Origin: Agromyces allii
GTDB lineage: Bacteria > Actinomycetota > Actinomycetes > Actinomycetales > Microbacteriaceae
Length of the DNA stretch: 64,000 nt
Assembly (NCBI RefSeq): GCF_009749385.1
Contig: NZ_WBIN01000001.1
Span: 124,001 to 188,000, forward strand
Direction: 5' to 3'
The notes under the pieces are model-generated. The model did not search any database and had not been told where the DNA came from. It saw nothing but the letters and a program-made list of their open reading frames with translations. Below, piece after piece: positions 25,322 through 33,578 of the stretch (within the stretch, counting starts at the first letter, position 1; each line of letters begins with the position of its first letter). A program made the translations under genes and the position numbers.

Positions 25322-26597
25322 CGGCGTGTTCCCTTCTCTGCGGACGCGGAGCGTGATCGGCGCGGTGCTGGTCGGCACGGTGGTGGTCGGTTCGGTGTTG
25401 ATCGGCACGGTGCCGATCTGCACGGTGCAGCCCGCGGGCGCCGGCGCCCGCGTCCGCTGCGGCCGGGTCGGCGATCCTCATCTCGAAGCCCGCGTCGTCG
25501 GCCGTCGTCGCGACCGGGCCGACGAGCTGGAACGAGTCCCATGCGGTCTGGTCGACGTCTCGGACCTGGATTCCGGCGACGTCGATCCGGATGGACACGC
25601 TCTTCTCCGCGTGCTCGAGCACGGTGACGTTGATCTCGAACGGGACCCGCTCCGCCTGCCGTGCATGGCCGCGGAGAAGCCACAGTCCCACCAGGAGCCC
25701 GTCGCGCTGGTCGTGGTCGAGCTGCGTGGCATGGGCGCCCTCGTCGTTGACGGTGACGAACTCCGACAGGTAGTCGGACTGCTCGACGGCGTACTTCAGC
25801 CACGTCTCGTTTCGGCCCTCGATGAGTCGGCGCCGAAGCGCGGAACCGACCTCCTCGGCTCGAGCCGACGTCGCCGCATCGAGGTACTCGCCCCAGGCGA
25901 CCTGGTCGAGGACCTGTTCCGCGTCCCGGTCCAGCCGGGCGATGGCCTCCACCTCGCCCGCGTCGACCAGGGGGCCGGTGATCGCGGTCTTCCTGGCCCG
26001 CGCGAGGGCGAGTTCGTGATCGACGATCGTCCGGAAGCCGCGCACGGCGACGGTGGCGAGCACGACCGGAAGGATGGTCGCACCCGCGGAGCCCAACCCG
26101 GTGAACATCTCGAGGCCGGCGGTCTCCGTCTCGGTGAGTGCCGCCGCGATCTGGGCCGCGGCGATGAGGGATGCCGCGACGATGGGTCCGGTCACCGGTC
26201 GCTGGGCGGCGACGACCATCAGCAGCGCCCCGCATGCGGGTGCGACCGTCGGGTGCGCGTGCGCGCCGAGCAGGCCCCAGGTCGCCTGGACATCGAGGGC
26301 CGCCGCACTGCAGAGGCCGACCATCACAATGACGAGCACCCAGTCGGGGATCCGTCCGTCGACGCGGACCGCGGTGACGGCCACCAGGGCGAACACCGCT
26401 GAGAAGGCCACCCACGCCGGCCACGGGCCCGGGCCGGCCGGGAACCGGTCGTACAGGGTGACGGCTTCGACGAAATGCCCCCCGACGATCACGGTCGCCG
26501 CGGCCAGGGCGCCGAGCGCGACACGGCGGCCGCCCTGGGCGGCCTGGACGACGTCGTGGATCCTGCGCTGCGGTCGTGGTGGTCTCGTGACGGTCAT
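25305..26597 (-). CDS. Membrane sensor-like protein with repetitive C-terminal tail
   Basis: A 430-residue protein with about six N-terminal membrane helices (residues 28-195) and a cytoplasmic domain (200-390). The latter has the general look of a degenerate kinase-like domain (LDHDQRDGLLVGLWLLRGHA near residue 305), but I cannot identify catalytic boxes, so no activity is assigned. The C-terminal ~40 residues are a five-residue tandem repeat (HRADQ, HRTDH, HRADQ, HRADH) encoded by 15-base DNA repeats. Its ATG overlaps the stop of the upstream histidine kinase as ATGA. Confidence 0.6.
   Translation of the reverse strand: MTVTRPPRPQRRIHDVVQAAQGGRRVALGALAAATVIVGGHFVEAVTLYDRFPAGPGPWPAWVAFSAVFALVAVTAVRVDGRIPDWVLVIVMVGLCSAAALDVQATWGLLGAHAHPTVAPACGALLMVVAAQRPVTGPIVAASLIAAAQIAAALTETETAGLEMFTGLGSAGATILPVVLATVAVRGFRTIVDHELALARARKTAITGPLVDAGEVEAIARLDRDAEQVLDQVAWGEYLDAATSARAEEVGSALRRRLIEGRNETWLKYAVEQSDYLSEFVTVNDEGAHATQLDHDQRDGLLVGLWLLRGHARQAERVPFEINVTVLEHAEKSVSIRIDVAGIQVRDVDQTAWDSFQLVGPVATTADDAGFEMRIADPAAADAGAGARGLHRADRHRADQHRTDHHRADQHRADHAPRPQRREHAGEHPQ
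25353..25430. repeat. Degenerate 15-base tandem repeat
   Basis: Units GTGCTGGTCGGCACG, GTGGTGGTCGGTTCG, GTGTTGATCGGCACG and GTGCCGATCTGCACG run in register from 25365 to 25424, with partial units at both sides. On the minus strand they encode the five-residue repeat tail of the sensor-like protein. Confidence 0.8.
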
Positions 26598-27820
26598 TTC
26601 GGGACCTCGAGCATCACCGTCGTGCCCGCCCCCGGCGAGGAGAACACCCGCACCTTGCCGCCGACCGACTCGAGACGGCCGACGACGGACTCGGCGAACC
26701 CGAGACGACCGTGTTCGATCGCATCCGGGTCGAATCCGGCGCCCTGGTCGGTGACCATCGTCCTGACGGCGTTGTCGTCGGCGGTGACGGTGACGTCGGC
26801 GTCGATGACGCCGGAGTGCCGACGGACGTTCTCCAGGCACTCTCCGACGGCGCCGAGCAACGCGTCGATCCGATCCGAGGCGAGCAGGAGCCGGCCCTCG
26901 CCGTGCCAGTTCACGTTCAGTCCGAGGCCCGCGAACCGGTGCCTGACCGATTCGAACGTCATGCCGAGCTCGAACTCCTCCTGCGGGGGCGCCGCGAACC
27001 GTGTGCTGTCGTGGTCGGCGATCCCGGTGAGGCGCAGGTTCCTCAGCATCCGGGAGTCGATGTTCGCCTGCGTGCGCAAGGTCTCCGGATCGACGCCGCG
27101 CCCGCCGTGGGCGACCAGGCTCAGGGTCGCGAGCACCGTGTCGTGCAGGAGCCTCGCGTCTTGACGCTTGCGGGTGGCGATGACGGATGCCGCGTGCTCG
27201 ACGTCGTAGGCGGCGTCGACCACGGCGAACCGCTCGACGGTCCGGTCCATCGCCACGGAGATCCACGACCCGGCCGTGACGGCCGCGGCCCACCCGACGG
27301 TGGCGGTGATCATGAGGTACAGGTTTCCGCCGCCGACGACGACCGACGCGTAGCCGACCGCGCCGAGCGCGGCGACCAGGCCGACGGCCATGTCGGGCAC
27401 GCCCCGGCGTCGGGGAATCAGGAGGATGGAAGTCGCGGGCGCGGTCACGGATGCGCAGATCGCGATCCCGAGCTCGTTGGCCGCGTCGATTCCGGGTGCC
27501 GAGGCGATGACGACGGCGGCCGCCGAAGCCACGGCCGCCGCGATCCCGATCAGACGCAGCCCGGTTCGGGTGAACACCACGATGAGCGCGAGCACGACCG
27601 CGGAGACGGCGGTGAGGGCGGCCTTCTCGAACACGTTCAGAGAGCCCGCGAACAGGAACGCGGCCGCCATGCCGGTCGCACCGATGGCGCCCGCGATGAG
27701 GGTCAGCTGGCCGAGGAGGCGGTCGCGCGCCGCGAGGAGCCTGACGGCGGAGTCGGACGGCTCGACGGAGGTCGTCTCCGCCGTGCGGTCGGATGCGGCG
27801 TTCACCGTAGCGAGCGCCAC
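26594..27820 (-). CDS. Sensor histidine kinase (NarL/DesK type), orphan
   Basis: A 408-residue membrane kinase. About six membrane helices occupy residues 35-195. The phosphoacceptor region reads RLLHDTVLATLSLV with His near residue 225. The ATPase domain has an N-box ALLGAVGECLENVRRHSG near 322, G1 DQGAGFDP near 365, and GRLGFAESVVGRLESVGG near 385. These features match the HisKA_3/HATPase class that partners LuxR-type response regulators, but none is encoded in this operon. GAGGAG precedes the GTG at 27820, and TAGAAT (27876-27881) is a candidate -10. Confidence 0.82.
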   Translation of the reverse strand: MALATVNAASDRTAETTSVEPSDSAVRLLAARDRLLGQLTLIAGAIGATGMAAAFLFAGSLNVFEKAALTAVSAVVLALIVVFTRTGLRLIGIAAAVASAAAVVIASAPGIDAANELGIAICASVTAPATSILLIPRRRGVPDMAVGLVAALGAVGYASVVVGGGNLYLMITATVGWAAAVTAGSWISVAMDRTVERFAVVDAAYDVEHAASVIATRKRQDARLLHDTVLATLSLVAHGGRGVDPETLRTQANIDSRMLRNLRLTGIADHDSTRFAAPPQEEFELGMTFESVRHRFAGLGLNVNWHGEGRLLLASDRIDALLGAVGECLENVRRHSGVIDADVTVTADDNAVRTMVTDQGAGFDPDAIEHGRLGFAESVVGRLESVGGKVRVFSSPGAGTTVMLEVPK

Positions 27821-28047
27821 GTTGCTCCTCGAGTCGTCTGGGTTCGGGCGCCTCGAGGCGCTGAACCGTCGGGCGATTCTAGATCGGCCGCGACCGGATC
27901 GGGAAACGACTGCGGGGTCGAGGAACGTGATCGAGGCGGGCCGCGTGCAGCCTCGATCCGCGAGCCGGGCGGGAGCACGTGGAGGAGCGAGGGAGCGCCA
28001 TCACGCCGACGACCGGCGCGCGCCGAGCGCGGCGCGCACCGACTCGC

Positions 28048-28404
28048 TCAACGCGCCGAGTTGATGATGCGCGACAGCGCCCAGCCGAGCGCCGAGACCA
28101 GCGGGGTCGCCACGACGATGAGCGCGATCGGGTTCGCGCGGAACCGCGGGCCGTCGGGGCCCTCGACGTAGGCGCCGATCGGCACCGCGTACCCGCCGCC
28201 ACCGCCGCCGCTGCCCTCGCCGCGCCCGGCCGGGCCCTTGCCGTCTTCGGGCGATTCGCCCGATCCCTCGCCACCGCCGAAGCCGAAGCCGACGAGTGCG
28301 ACGGGAACGAACTCCCGCCCGTTCAGCGTCGTCTTCTCGCCGTAGGCCACCTTCGCACCCCAGGAGGGCACGGCTTCTGCAAGTCTCTCGGTGATGTTCG
28401 TCAT
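28048..28404 (-). CDS. GerW/YtfJ-family protein
   Basis: A 118-residue protein with the GerW (YtfJ) signature: an N-terminal helix with TERLAEAVPSWGAKVAYGEK, a strand VPVALVGFGFGGGEG, a long Gly/Ser/Glu-rich linker (residues 43-72) and a closing YAVPIGAYVEG. A final hydrophobic segment (about 92-112) could be a membrane helix. YtfJ is a spore protein in Bacillus, but related proteins occur in many non-sporulating actinobacteria with unknown role. TAGCGT (28411-28416) lies 6 bases before the ATG, so the mRNA is probably leaderless. Confidence 0.78.
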   Translation of the reverse strand: MTNITERLAEAVPSWGAKVAYGEKTTLNGREFVPVALVGFGFGGGEGSGESPEDGKGPAGRGEGSGGGGGGYAVPIGAYVEGPDGPRFRANPIALIVVATPLVSALGWALSRIINSAR

Positions 28405-28468
28405 GGCTCGACGCTACGCGGCCGAGGGATCGCCGTCACCCCCCGATCTGCGCGCACGTCGCCCTGCG

Positions 28469-29098
28469 TCATTCGATGACGGGCGGATGCGGCGCGGTCG
28501 GACTCGACGCGAGCCATCCGACCTCGGCGCCTCGTTCGAAGAAGTGCCGGAACGCGTAGACGAGCGGGTTCCACGCGGTCGGGTCGATGTGCGCTCCGGT
28601 CGGGTCGAGGATCGCGGTGTCGGCGTGCACGCGCAGTACCTCGGCCTCGACCATGAGGTACGTGCCGTCGAGCCCCGGCGTGGCTCGACGCACGCGCGCC
28701 TCGAACTGCAGTGCGCACTCGAGCACGCGCGGCGGGCGCACGAGATCGGCCGGCTGCGGCGTGAGCCCGGCGGCGGCGAACTTGTCGGGCTCGAACCGAT
28801 AGCGCCGTCGCTTCGCCTCGGGTACGGGGTCGCGCCCGGTGAGCGTCGAGAGTCGCGCGAGCGAACGCCAGAGCTCGCCCGACGGGAAGTTCACCGTGAG
28901 GTCGGGCCGCTCGACGAGATTCGTCGCGGTCTGGCCGTCGGTCTCGATGCCGAGCACGAGCATGCGGCCGAGGGCCCAGTACGACGACGCCGGCGCGAGA
29001 TTCGCCGATCCGTCGGCGTTCTCGGTGGCGATCAGGTAGGCGGGCGTGCCCACGTAGAGCACGCTCGGTTCGACGACGACATGGCGTTCGGTGGTCAC
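28469..29098 (-). CDS. Flavin reductase-like domain protein
   Basis: A 209-residue FMN-binding split-barrel protein of the flavin reductase family. PAYLIATENADGSANLAPAS near residue 19 and the strand DLTVNFPSGELWRSL near 66 fit the FMN-binding fold. It may reduce flavin or act in a flavin-dependent oxidation; the substrate is not predictable. The GTG at 29098 follows TAGGGT (29105-29110) after 6 bases, so a leaderless transcript is expected. The next gene upstream is an LLM-type flavin oxidoreductase, a plausible partner. Confidence 0.8.
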   Translation of the reverse strand: MTTERHVVVEPSVLYVGTPAYLIATENADGSANLAPASSYWALGRMLVLGIETDGQTATNLVERPDLTVNFPSGELWRSLARLSTLTGRDPVPEAKRRRYRFEPDKFAAAGLTPQPADLVRPPRVLECALQFEARVRRATPGLDGTYLMVEAEVLRVHADTAILDPTGAHIDPTAWNPLVYAFRHFFERGAEVGWLASSPTAPHPPVIE

Positions 29099-29150
29099 GT
29101 GCCGACCCTATGGGGCCCGGTCGACGTGCACCGCGAATGTGACGACGCGC

Positions 29151-30011
29151 TCAGACCTGCGGCGGCCCGGCGAGGATGCGCGCCCTGGCGGCGGCCTCGA
29201 CGCGTTCGGCCGGCACGCTCCAGTCGGCCTCGAGCCACCACGTCGCCCCGGCTTCGGCCCACGGACGCACGACGGCGGCATCGGCCTCGGGATCGAGACC
29301 CGGCGTCGAGCCCTCCTGCACGACGTCGAACGGCCGGTCAGCGAGGCCCAGGCGCTCGCGTTCGAGGCGGATCCACTCGACGGCCTCGGCGGCCACCGCA
29401 GGTGTGAACCCCGGCGATCCCGGCGCGATCTCCGCGCCGGGCGGTGCGAAGTTCGGCAGCCAGCCGTCGTACCGGGCGACCCGGCGCATCGACTTCGGCG
29501 CCGGCCACACGCCGACGACCCAGATCGGGATGCGCGGCTGCTGCACGCTCGGCGGTGGCAGCAGGCTCTCGGCGCGGGCGACGCGGTAGTGCGCGCCCTC
29601 GTGCTCGAAGGCCTCGCCCCGCCAGAACCGCTCGAGCAGGTCGAGCGACTCGTCGAGCAGCTCGGCCCGCTCGCGTCGGCCCGGGTCGGATTCGAACAGC
29701 CAGAACCTCGGCTCGACGGCCTCGGGCACCCCGAGCCCGGCCGAGAGGATCACGCGCCCCCTCGACAGCCGATCGACCGTCATGGTCTGACTCGCCAGCT
29801 CCCACGGCCGACGTCTGGGCACCGGCGTGAGCATCGTGCCGAGCCGGATGGTCTTCGTCGACACGGCGGCCGCGGCGAGCGTCGCCCACGGATCGGTGGC
29901 CCAGATGCCCTCCCACACGAAGAAGCCGTGCCACCCGTGCGCCTCGGCGAGCACGGCCAGCTCGACTGCGAGTTCGGGATCGTCGCCGGTGTAGATGAAG
30001 CCGTATCGCAT
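29151..30011 (-). CDS. LLM-class flavin-dependent oxidoreductase
   Basis: A 286-residue TIM-barrel enzyme of the bacterial luciferase-like monooxygenase family. MRYGFIYTGDDPELAVELA opens the barrel, GRVILSAGLGVPEAVEP lies near residue 85 and PRIPIWVVGVWPAPKSMRR near 160. Such enzymes use FMN or F420. The flavin reductase 52 bases downstream could supply reduced flavin. TACCGT (30018-30023) lies 6 bases before the ATG, indicating a leaderless mRNA. The DtxR-type box of the divergent heme oxygenase lies about 50 bases upstream and may also affect this promoter. Confidence 0.85.
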   Translation of the reverse strand: MRYGFIYTGDDPELAVELAVLAEAHGWHGFFVWEGIWATDPWATLAAAAVSTKTIRLGTMLTPVPRRRPWELASQTMTVDRLSRGRVILSAGLGVPEAVEPRFWLFESDPGRRERAELLDESLDLLERFWRGEAFEHEGAHYRVARAESLLPPPSVQQPRIPIWVVGVWPAPKSMRRVARYDGWLPNFAPPGAEIAPGSPGFTPAVAAEAVEWIRLERERLGLADRPFDVVQEGSTPGLDPEADAAVVRPWAEAGATWWLEADWSVPAERVEAAARARILAGPPQV

Positions 30012-30061
30012 GGGTCGACGGTAGCCCCGGCATCCGACATCTTCCCGTGACCTTCGGCATG

Positions 30062-30080
30062 TAAGGTGAGCCTTACCTGT
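30062..30080. promoter_or_regulatory. DtxR/IdeR-type iron box upstream of heme oxygenase
   Basis: TAAGGTGAGCCTTACCTGT is an interrupted palindrome that matches the DtxR/IdeR consensus TTAGGTTAGGCTAACCTAA at 13 of 19 positions. It lies 24 bases upstream of the heme oxygenase start, where iron-loaded repressor would block transcription. No DtxR gene is in the window. Confidence 0.78.
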
Positions 30081-30103
30081 TTGCCGTACGAAGGACGCGT
30101 CCG

Positions 30104-30757
30104 ATGACCATCGCTCCCCCCACCGAGTCCGTGGCCGCCACCGAGCCCCTCGACGTCGCCGCGCTCGTACGCGCCGCGACCGCCGAAGACCACCGCAATG
30201 CCGAGACCCGGGGCTTCATCACGCGCCTCATGGGCGGCGAGCTCTCGCTCGACGACTACACGCGCTACCTCGCGCAGTTCGCCTGGGTCTACGAGGCGCT
30301 CGAGGAGCGCGGCAGCCGCGAGGGCGACGGCGAGGTCTTCGACCCGAAGCTTGCGCGTCTCGCGGCGATCGAGTCCGACCTCGCAGCGCTCGGCGCGGCC
30401 GACTGGCGCGAGACCCACCCGGCTCTGCCCGCGACCGCCGCGTACGCCGCGCACCTCCGCGCCGTCTCCGACGACGACGTGCGCTACCTCGCGCACCACT
30501 ACACGCGCTACCTCGGCGACCTCTCGGGCGGCCAGGCCATCGCCGCGCTCGTCGGCCGGCACTACGGCGCGACTCCCGAGCAGCTGAGCTTCTACGACTT
30601 CGACCTGGGCGCCGAGGGCCCCGTGCGCTACAAGCGCCGCTACCGCGAGGCCATGAACGCGCTCGCGCTGCACCCCGAACAGGTCGACGCGCTCATCGAG
30701 GAGGCGAAGGCCTCCTTCCGCCTCAACGGCGCGATCTTCGAGGCTCTCGGGGCATAG
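30104..30757 (+). CDS. hmuO: Heme oxygenase (biliverdin-producing)
   Basis: A 217-residue heme oxygenase of the HmuO/HO-1 type, which degrades heme to biliverdin, carbon monoxide and free iron. The proximal heme ligand is probably His30 in TAEDHRNAE. The distal-helix signature YLGDLSGGQAIAALVGRHYG near residue 140 carries the flexible glycines. The gene stands alone between divergent and downstream unrelated genes; the DtxR/IdeR-type box upstream indicates expression under iron limitation, with heme as an iron source. I see no heme uptake genes beside it. Confidence 0.93.
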   Translation: MTIAPPTESVAATEPLDVAALVRAATAEDHRNAETRGFITRLMGGELSLDDYTRYLAQFAWVYEALEERGSREGDGEVFDPKLARLAAIESDLAALGAADWRETHPALPATAAYAAHLRAVSDDDVRYLAHHYTRYLGDLSGGQAIAALVGRHYGATPEQLSFYDFDLGAEGPVRYKRRYREAMNALALHPEQVDALIEEAKASFRLNGAIFEALGA

Positions 30758-30794
30758 CCCGAGCCGGCTCCGAGCCGGCGCACCCGCGATCCAC

Positions 30795-30838
30795 CGGCGC
30801 CGCGACATCCGTTCACCTGATCGGATGCCGCGGCGCCG
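30795..30838 (+). terminator. Terminator hairpin after heme oxygenase
   Basis: A 17-bp stem with one mismatch (30795-30811 with 30822-30838) encloses a 10-base loop. The stem contains the GGATGCC repeat. The 238-base gap to the next gene also holds TAGACT near 30925, a likely -10 for dedA. Confidence 0.65.
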
Positions 30839-30995
30839 ATGTCGTCTGCCCCCATGGTCGGAGTCGACTCATCCCACGGGATGATTTCGGGGTTCTCCCC
30901 CAGTCGGGCCGCGCATCGGCTCGGTAGACTGCAACGACACCACGCCGCACGAGCCGCAGCACCGCCGCGTCCCGCCGCCGACAGGAGCATCCTTC

Positions 30996-31766
30996 GTGAT
31001 CAACACCGCGCTCATCCCATGGCTCGACCCCGAGACCATCATCGGCGGCGCCGGCCCGTGGGCCCTGCTCGTGGTGTGCGGCATCATCTTCGCCGAGACG
31101 GGGCTGCTCGTCGGCTTCCTGCTGCCTGGCGACACCCTGCTCGTCATCTCCGGGCTGCTCTCGCACCCCCTGGCCGACTCGGAGCACGGCGTCTTCGGCA
31201 TCTCGGTCTGGTGGGTCTCGCTGCTCATCGGCCTCGCGGCGTTCGTCGGCGGCGAGGTCGGCTACTACATCGGCCACAAGGCGGGCCCATCGATCTTCGA
31301 GCGCAAGGAGTCGGGCCTCTTCAGCGTCAAGAACGTCGAGCGCACGAACGCGTTCTTCGAGCGGTTCGGCGCCCTCGCCGTGATCCTCGCCCGCTTCGTC
31401 CCCATCGTACGCACGTTCACGCCGATCGCCGCGGGCGTCGGCCACATGCACAAGGGCAAGTACACCCTGTACAACCTCGTCGGCGCGGTGCTCTGGGGCT
31501 TCGGCCTCACGATGTTCGGCTACGGCATCGGCTTCATTCCGCCGGTCGCCGACTTCGTCAAGTCCTACATCGACCTGATCCTGCTCGCCGCCGTCGGCGG
31601 CACGGCCGTCATCACGCTCTGGCACTACCTGCGGGAGCGCTCGAAGGCCAAGAAGGCCGAGCGCGCGGGCGAAGACGTCGTCACCGACGAAGACGAGGCC
31701 GAGCAGCTCGTGCTCGACCCCGAGGTCTTCGAGCGGGGTCCGCTCGAAGACGGCGATGCGAGGTAG
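30996..31766 (+). CDS. DedA family membrane protein
   Basis: A 256-residue DedA/VTT-domain protein. Characteristic segments are FAETGLLVGFLLPGDTLL near residue 30, GYYIGHKAG near 90, and ARFVPIVRTFTPIAAGVGHM near 130, with the conserved Arg and Pro. DedA proteins act in lipid-carrier recycling, including undecaprenyl phosphate, and in membrane homeostasis. A charged cytoplasmic tail (residues 210-256) is rich in Lys, Glu and Asp. GTG at 30996 has AGGAG upstream. Confidence 0.9.
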   Translation: MINTALIPWLDPETIIGGAGPWALLVVCGIIFAETGLLVGFLLPGDTLLVISGLLSHPLADSEHGVFGISVWWVSLLIGLAAFVGGEVGYYIGHKAGPSIFERKESGLFSVKNVERTNAFFERFGALAVILARFVPIVRTFTPIAAGVGHMHKGKYTLYNLVGAVLWGFGLTMFGYGIGFIPPVADFVKSYIDLILLAAVGGTAVITLWHYLRERSKAKKAERAGEDVVTDEDEAEQLVLDPEVFERGPLEDGDAR

Positions 31767-31847
31767 TCGACACCCCCGTCGGCGCGGCTAAGATCGAGCA
31801 GCCATCGGGCATCGGTCCGGTAGTCGACTCGACCCGAGGATCCCTAC

Positions 31848-33506
31848 ATGCCTGTGCGCTCGTCCCGCATTCGCGCCATTGCCGTTGCACTGGCGGCCGC
31901 GGCACTACTGCTCTCGTCCCTCACGCTGGTCGACGTCGCGCCCGCTGAGGCGATCGGCGTGGGCAGCATCACGGGCACGATCGAGCTCGAGGGCCGGAAC
32001 AGCGAGCGAGTCGACTGCTCCGCGAGCGCGGTCGACGTGCGCGGAGGCGCGATGACGACGGCCGTGCACGCATTCTCCTGCACCAGTTTCAGCATCGGCG
32101 AACTCTCGCCGGGCGAGTACCGGATCCTCATCGAAGCCCGCTCCAGCTCACGTACCTGGAGCTTCGCCTGGTACGGCGATGTGTCGTCGCCCTACGACGC
32201 ACAGCACGTCACCGTTCGCGCAGACGGCACTTCCGACCCGATCGAGGTCCACGTGCCGCTCGGCGGGTCGATCGCGGGCACGATCTCGACGAAGAAGCCC
32301 ACGAACGGCGATCTCTCCGCCCACGCGTACTTCGTGGACGCCGACGACAGGATCTCCGATAGGCCGATCTGGTCCGGGACGGTCGGTGCCGACGGCTCGT
32401 ACACGATCGACTCACTCGCAGCGGGCCGATACGTCGTCAGCGCTTCCGAGCGGGGTGAGGCACCCGCCAATTGGGGCGCATTCGCCGGCGGCGGGCGTGA
32501 GGCCTCCTCGGCTCGGCGATTCGATGTCGTCGCCGGCCAGACGACCCTCGGGGTCGATATCGAGCTCCCGGGGCCGGGCACCCCGCAGGTCTCACGACTG
32601 GCCGGCCCCGATCGCTACTCGACCGCGGTCCAGGTGACGAATCAGTTCGCTCCCGGAATCCCCGTGCTCTACCTCGCCAGCGGCACCGCCTGGGCAGATG
32701 CCCTCAGCGCCGGACCCGCCGCCGCACTGCTGCACGGCGCCCTTCTCCTCACCGACCCCGCCGCGATCCCTGCACAGGTGAAGGCGGAGATCGTGCGGCT
32801 GAAGCCTGCGCGGATCGTCATCGTCGGCTCCGAGTCCGCCGTCTCCCGCAAGGTGTTCGACGAGGCCGTTCGACTCGCGCCCGAAGTCCGGCGAGTCGGC
32901 GGACGCAATCGCTACGCGACGTCGCAAGCGATCATCACCGACGCGTTCGGAACCGCGACGACCGATCGCCCGATGTTCGTCGCGACGGGCCGCAACTTCC
33001 CCGATGCGCTCTCGGGCGGGGCGGCGGCAGCACAGCACGGGGAGCCGCTGCTGCTCATCGACGGCAGCAGCGAGACGATCGACGATGCGACACGGGTGTT
33101 CCTCCACACGGCGTCGCCGACCGACATCATCGCCATCGGAAGCCCGAGCGTCATCAATCCGATGCTGTTCAACGAACTGCGCCACTTCCCGTCGATGGGC
33201 GATTCCCATCTCGAGAGGTGGGGCGGAACGAACCGGTACGACACCAATCAGCTGGTTCTCCGGCAGGGATCAAGGCCGGTCACGCCGAGCAACCGGGTCT
33301 ACGTCGTCAACGGAGAAGGCTTCGCCGACGCGATCAGCGCGATCCCGCTCGCCGCGGCATCCGGCTCCGCCCTGCTGCTCTCGAAGCCGACCTGCCTCGC
33401 GAAGGGAACGTCGGCGACCGCCACGACGCTTCGAATCACCGATTGGGTCCTGATCGGCTCGAAGAGCGTTCTCTCCGACGGCGTGGCCAAGCGCGTTTCC
33501 TGCTGA
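31848..33506 (+). CDS. Secreted cell-wall-binding repeat 2 (CWB2) protein
   Basis: A 552-residue exported protein. Residues 1-35 are a signal peptide (basic start, hydrophobic core, AEA cleavage-like end). Residues 40-245 hold two carboxypeptidase-regulatory-like or SpaA-like beta domains (SITGTIELEG, GSIAGTISTKKPTNGD). From about 250 to the end are three CWB2 modules, each with R-L-x-G-x-[DN]-R-Y-x-T (RLAGPDRYSTAVQVTNQF, RVGGRNRYATSQAIITDAF, RWGGTNRYDTNQLV) and FPDALSG-type segments; these modules bind anionic wall polymers. Base use is somewhat less GC-extreme than its neighbours. Confidence 0.9.
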   Translation: MPVRSSRIRAIAVALAAAALLLSSLTLVDVAPAEAIGVGSITGTIELEGRNSERVDCSASAVDVRGGAMTTAVHAFSCTSFSIGELSPGEYRILIEARSSSRTWSFAWYGDVSSPYDAQHVTVRADGTSDPIEVHVPLGGSIAGTISTKKPTNGDLSAHAYFVDADDRISDRPIWSGTVGADGSYTIDSLAAGRYVVSASERGEAPANWGAFAGGGREASSARRFDVVAGQTTLGVDIELPGPGTPQVSRLAGPDRYSTAVQVTNQFAPGIPVLYLASGTAWADALSAGPAAALLHGALLLTDPAAIPAQVKAEIVRLKPARIVIVGSESAVSRKVFDEAVRLAPEVRRVGGRNRYATSQAIITDAFGTATTDRPMFVATGRNFPDALSGGAAAAQHGEPLLLIDGSSETIDDATRVFLHTASPTDIIAIGSPSVINPMLFNELRHFPSMGDSHLERWGGTNRYDTNQLVLRQGSRPVTPSNRVYVVNGEGFADAISAIPLAAASGSALLLSKPTCLAKGTSATATTLRITDWVLIGSKSVLSDGVAKRVSC

Positions 33507-33515
33507 GTCCCGACC

Positions 33516-33571
33516 CGACCCAGCCGGGTCGCGCACCGGATGCCATCCCGGCGAGCGGATGCCGCATCCGC
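33516..33571. terminator. Hairpins between convergent CWB2 and CDF genes
   Basis: CGACCC-AGCC-GGGTCG (33516-33531) is followed by the palindrome GCGGATGC-C-GCATCCGC (33555-33571), another copy of the GGATGCC repeat. Both lie in the 72-base gap between convergent stop codons. Confidence 0.5.
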
Positions 33572-33578
33572 CCGTCGG

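Noticed and set aside
24674-28047. Integrative element inserted at tRNA-Leu
   Set aside because: No integrase, no direct repeat of the tRNA 3' end and no mobile-element genes are seen; the kinase module has ordinary composition.
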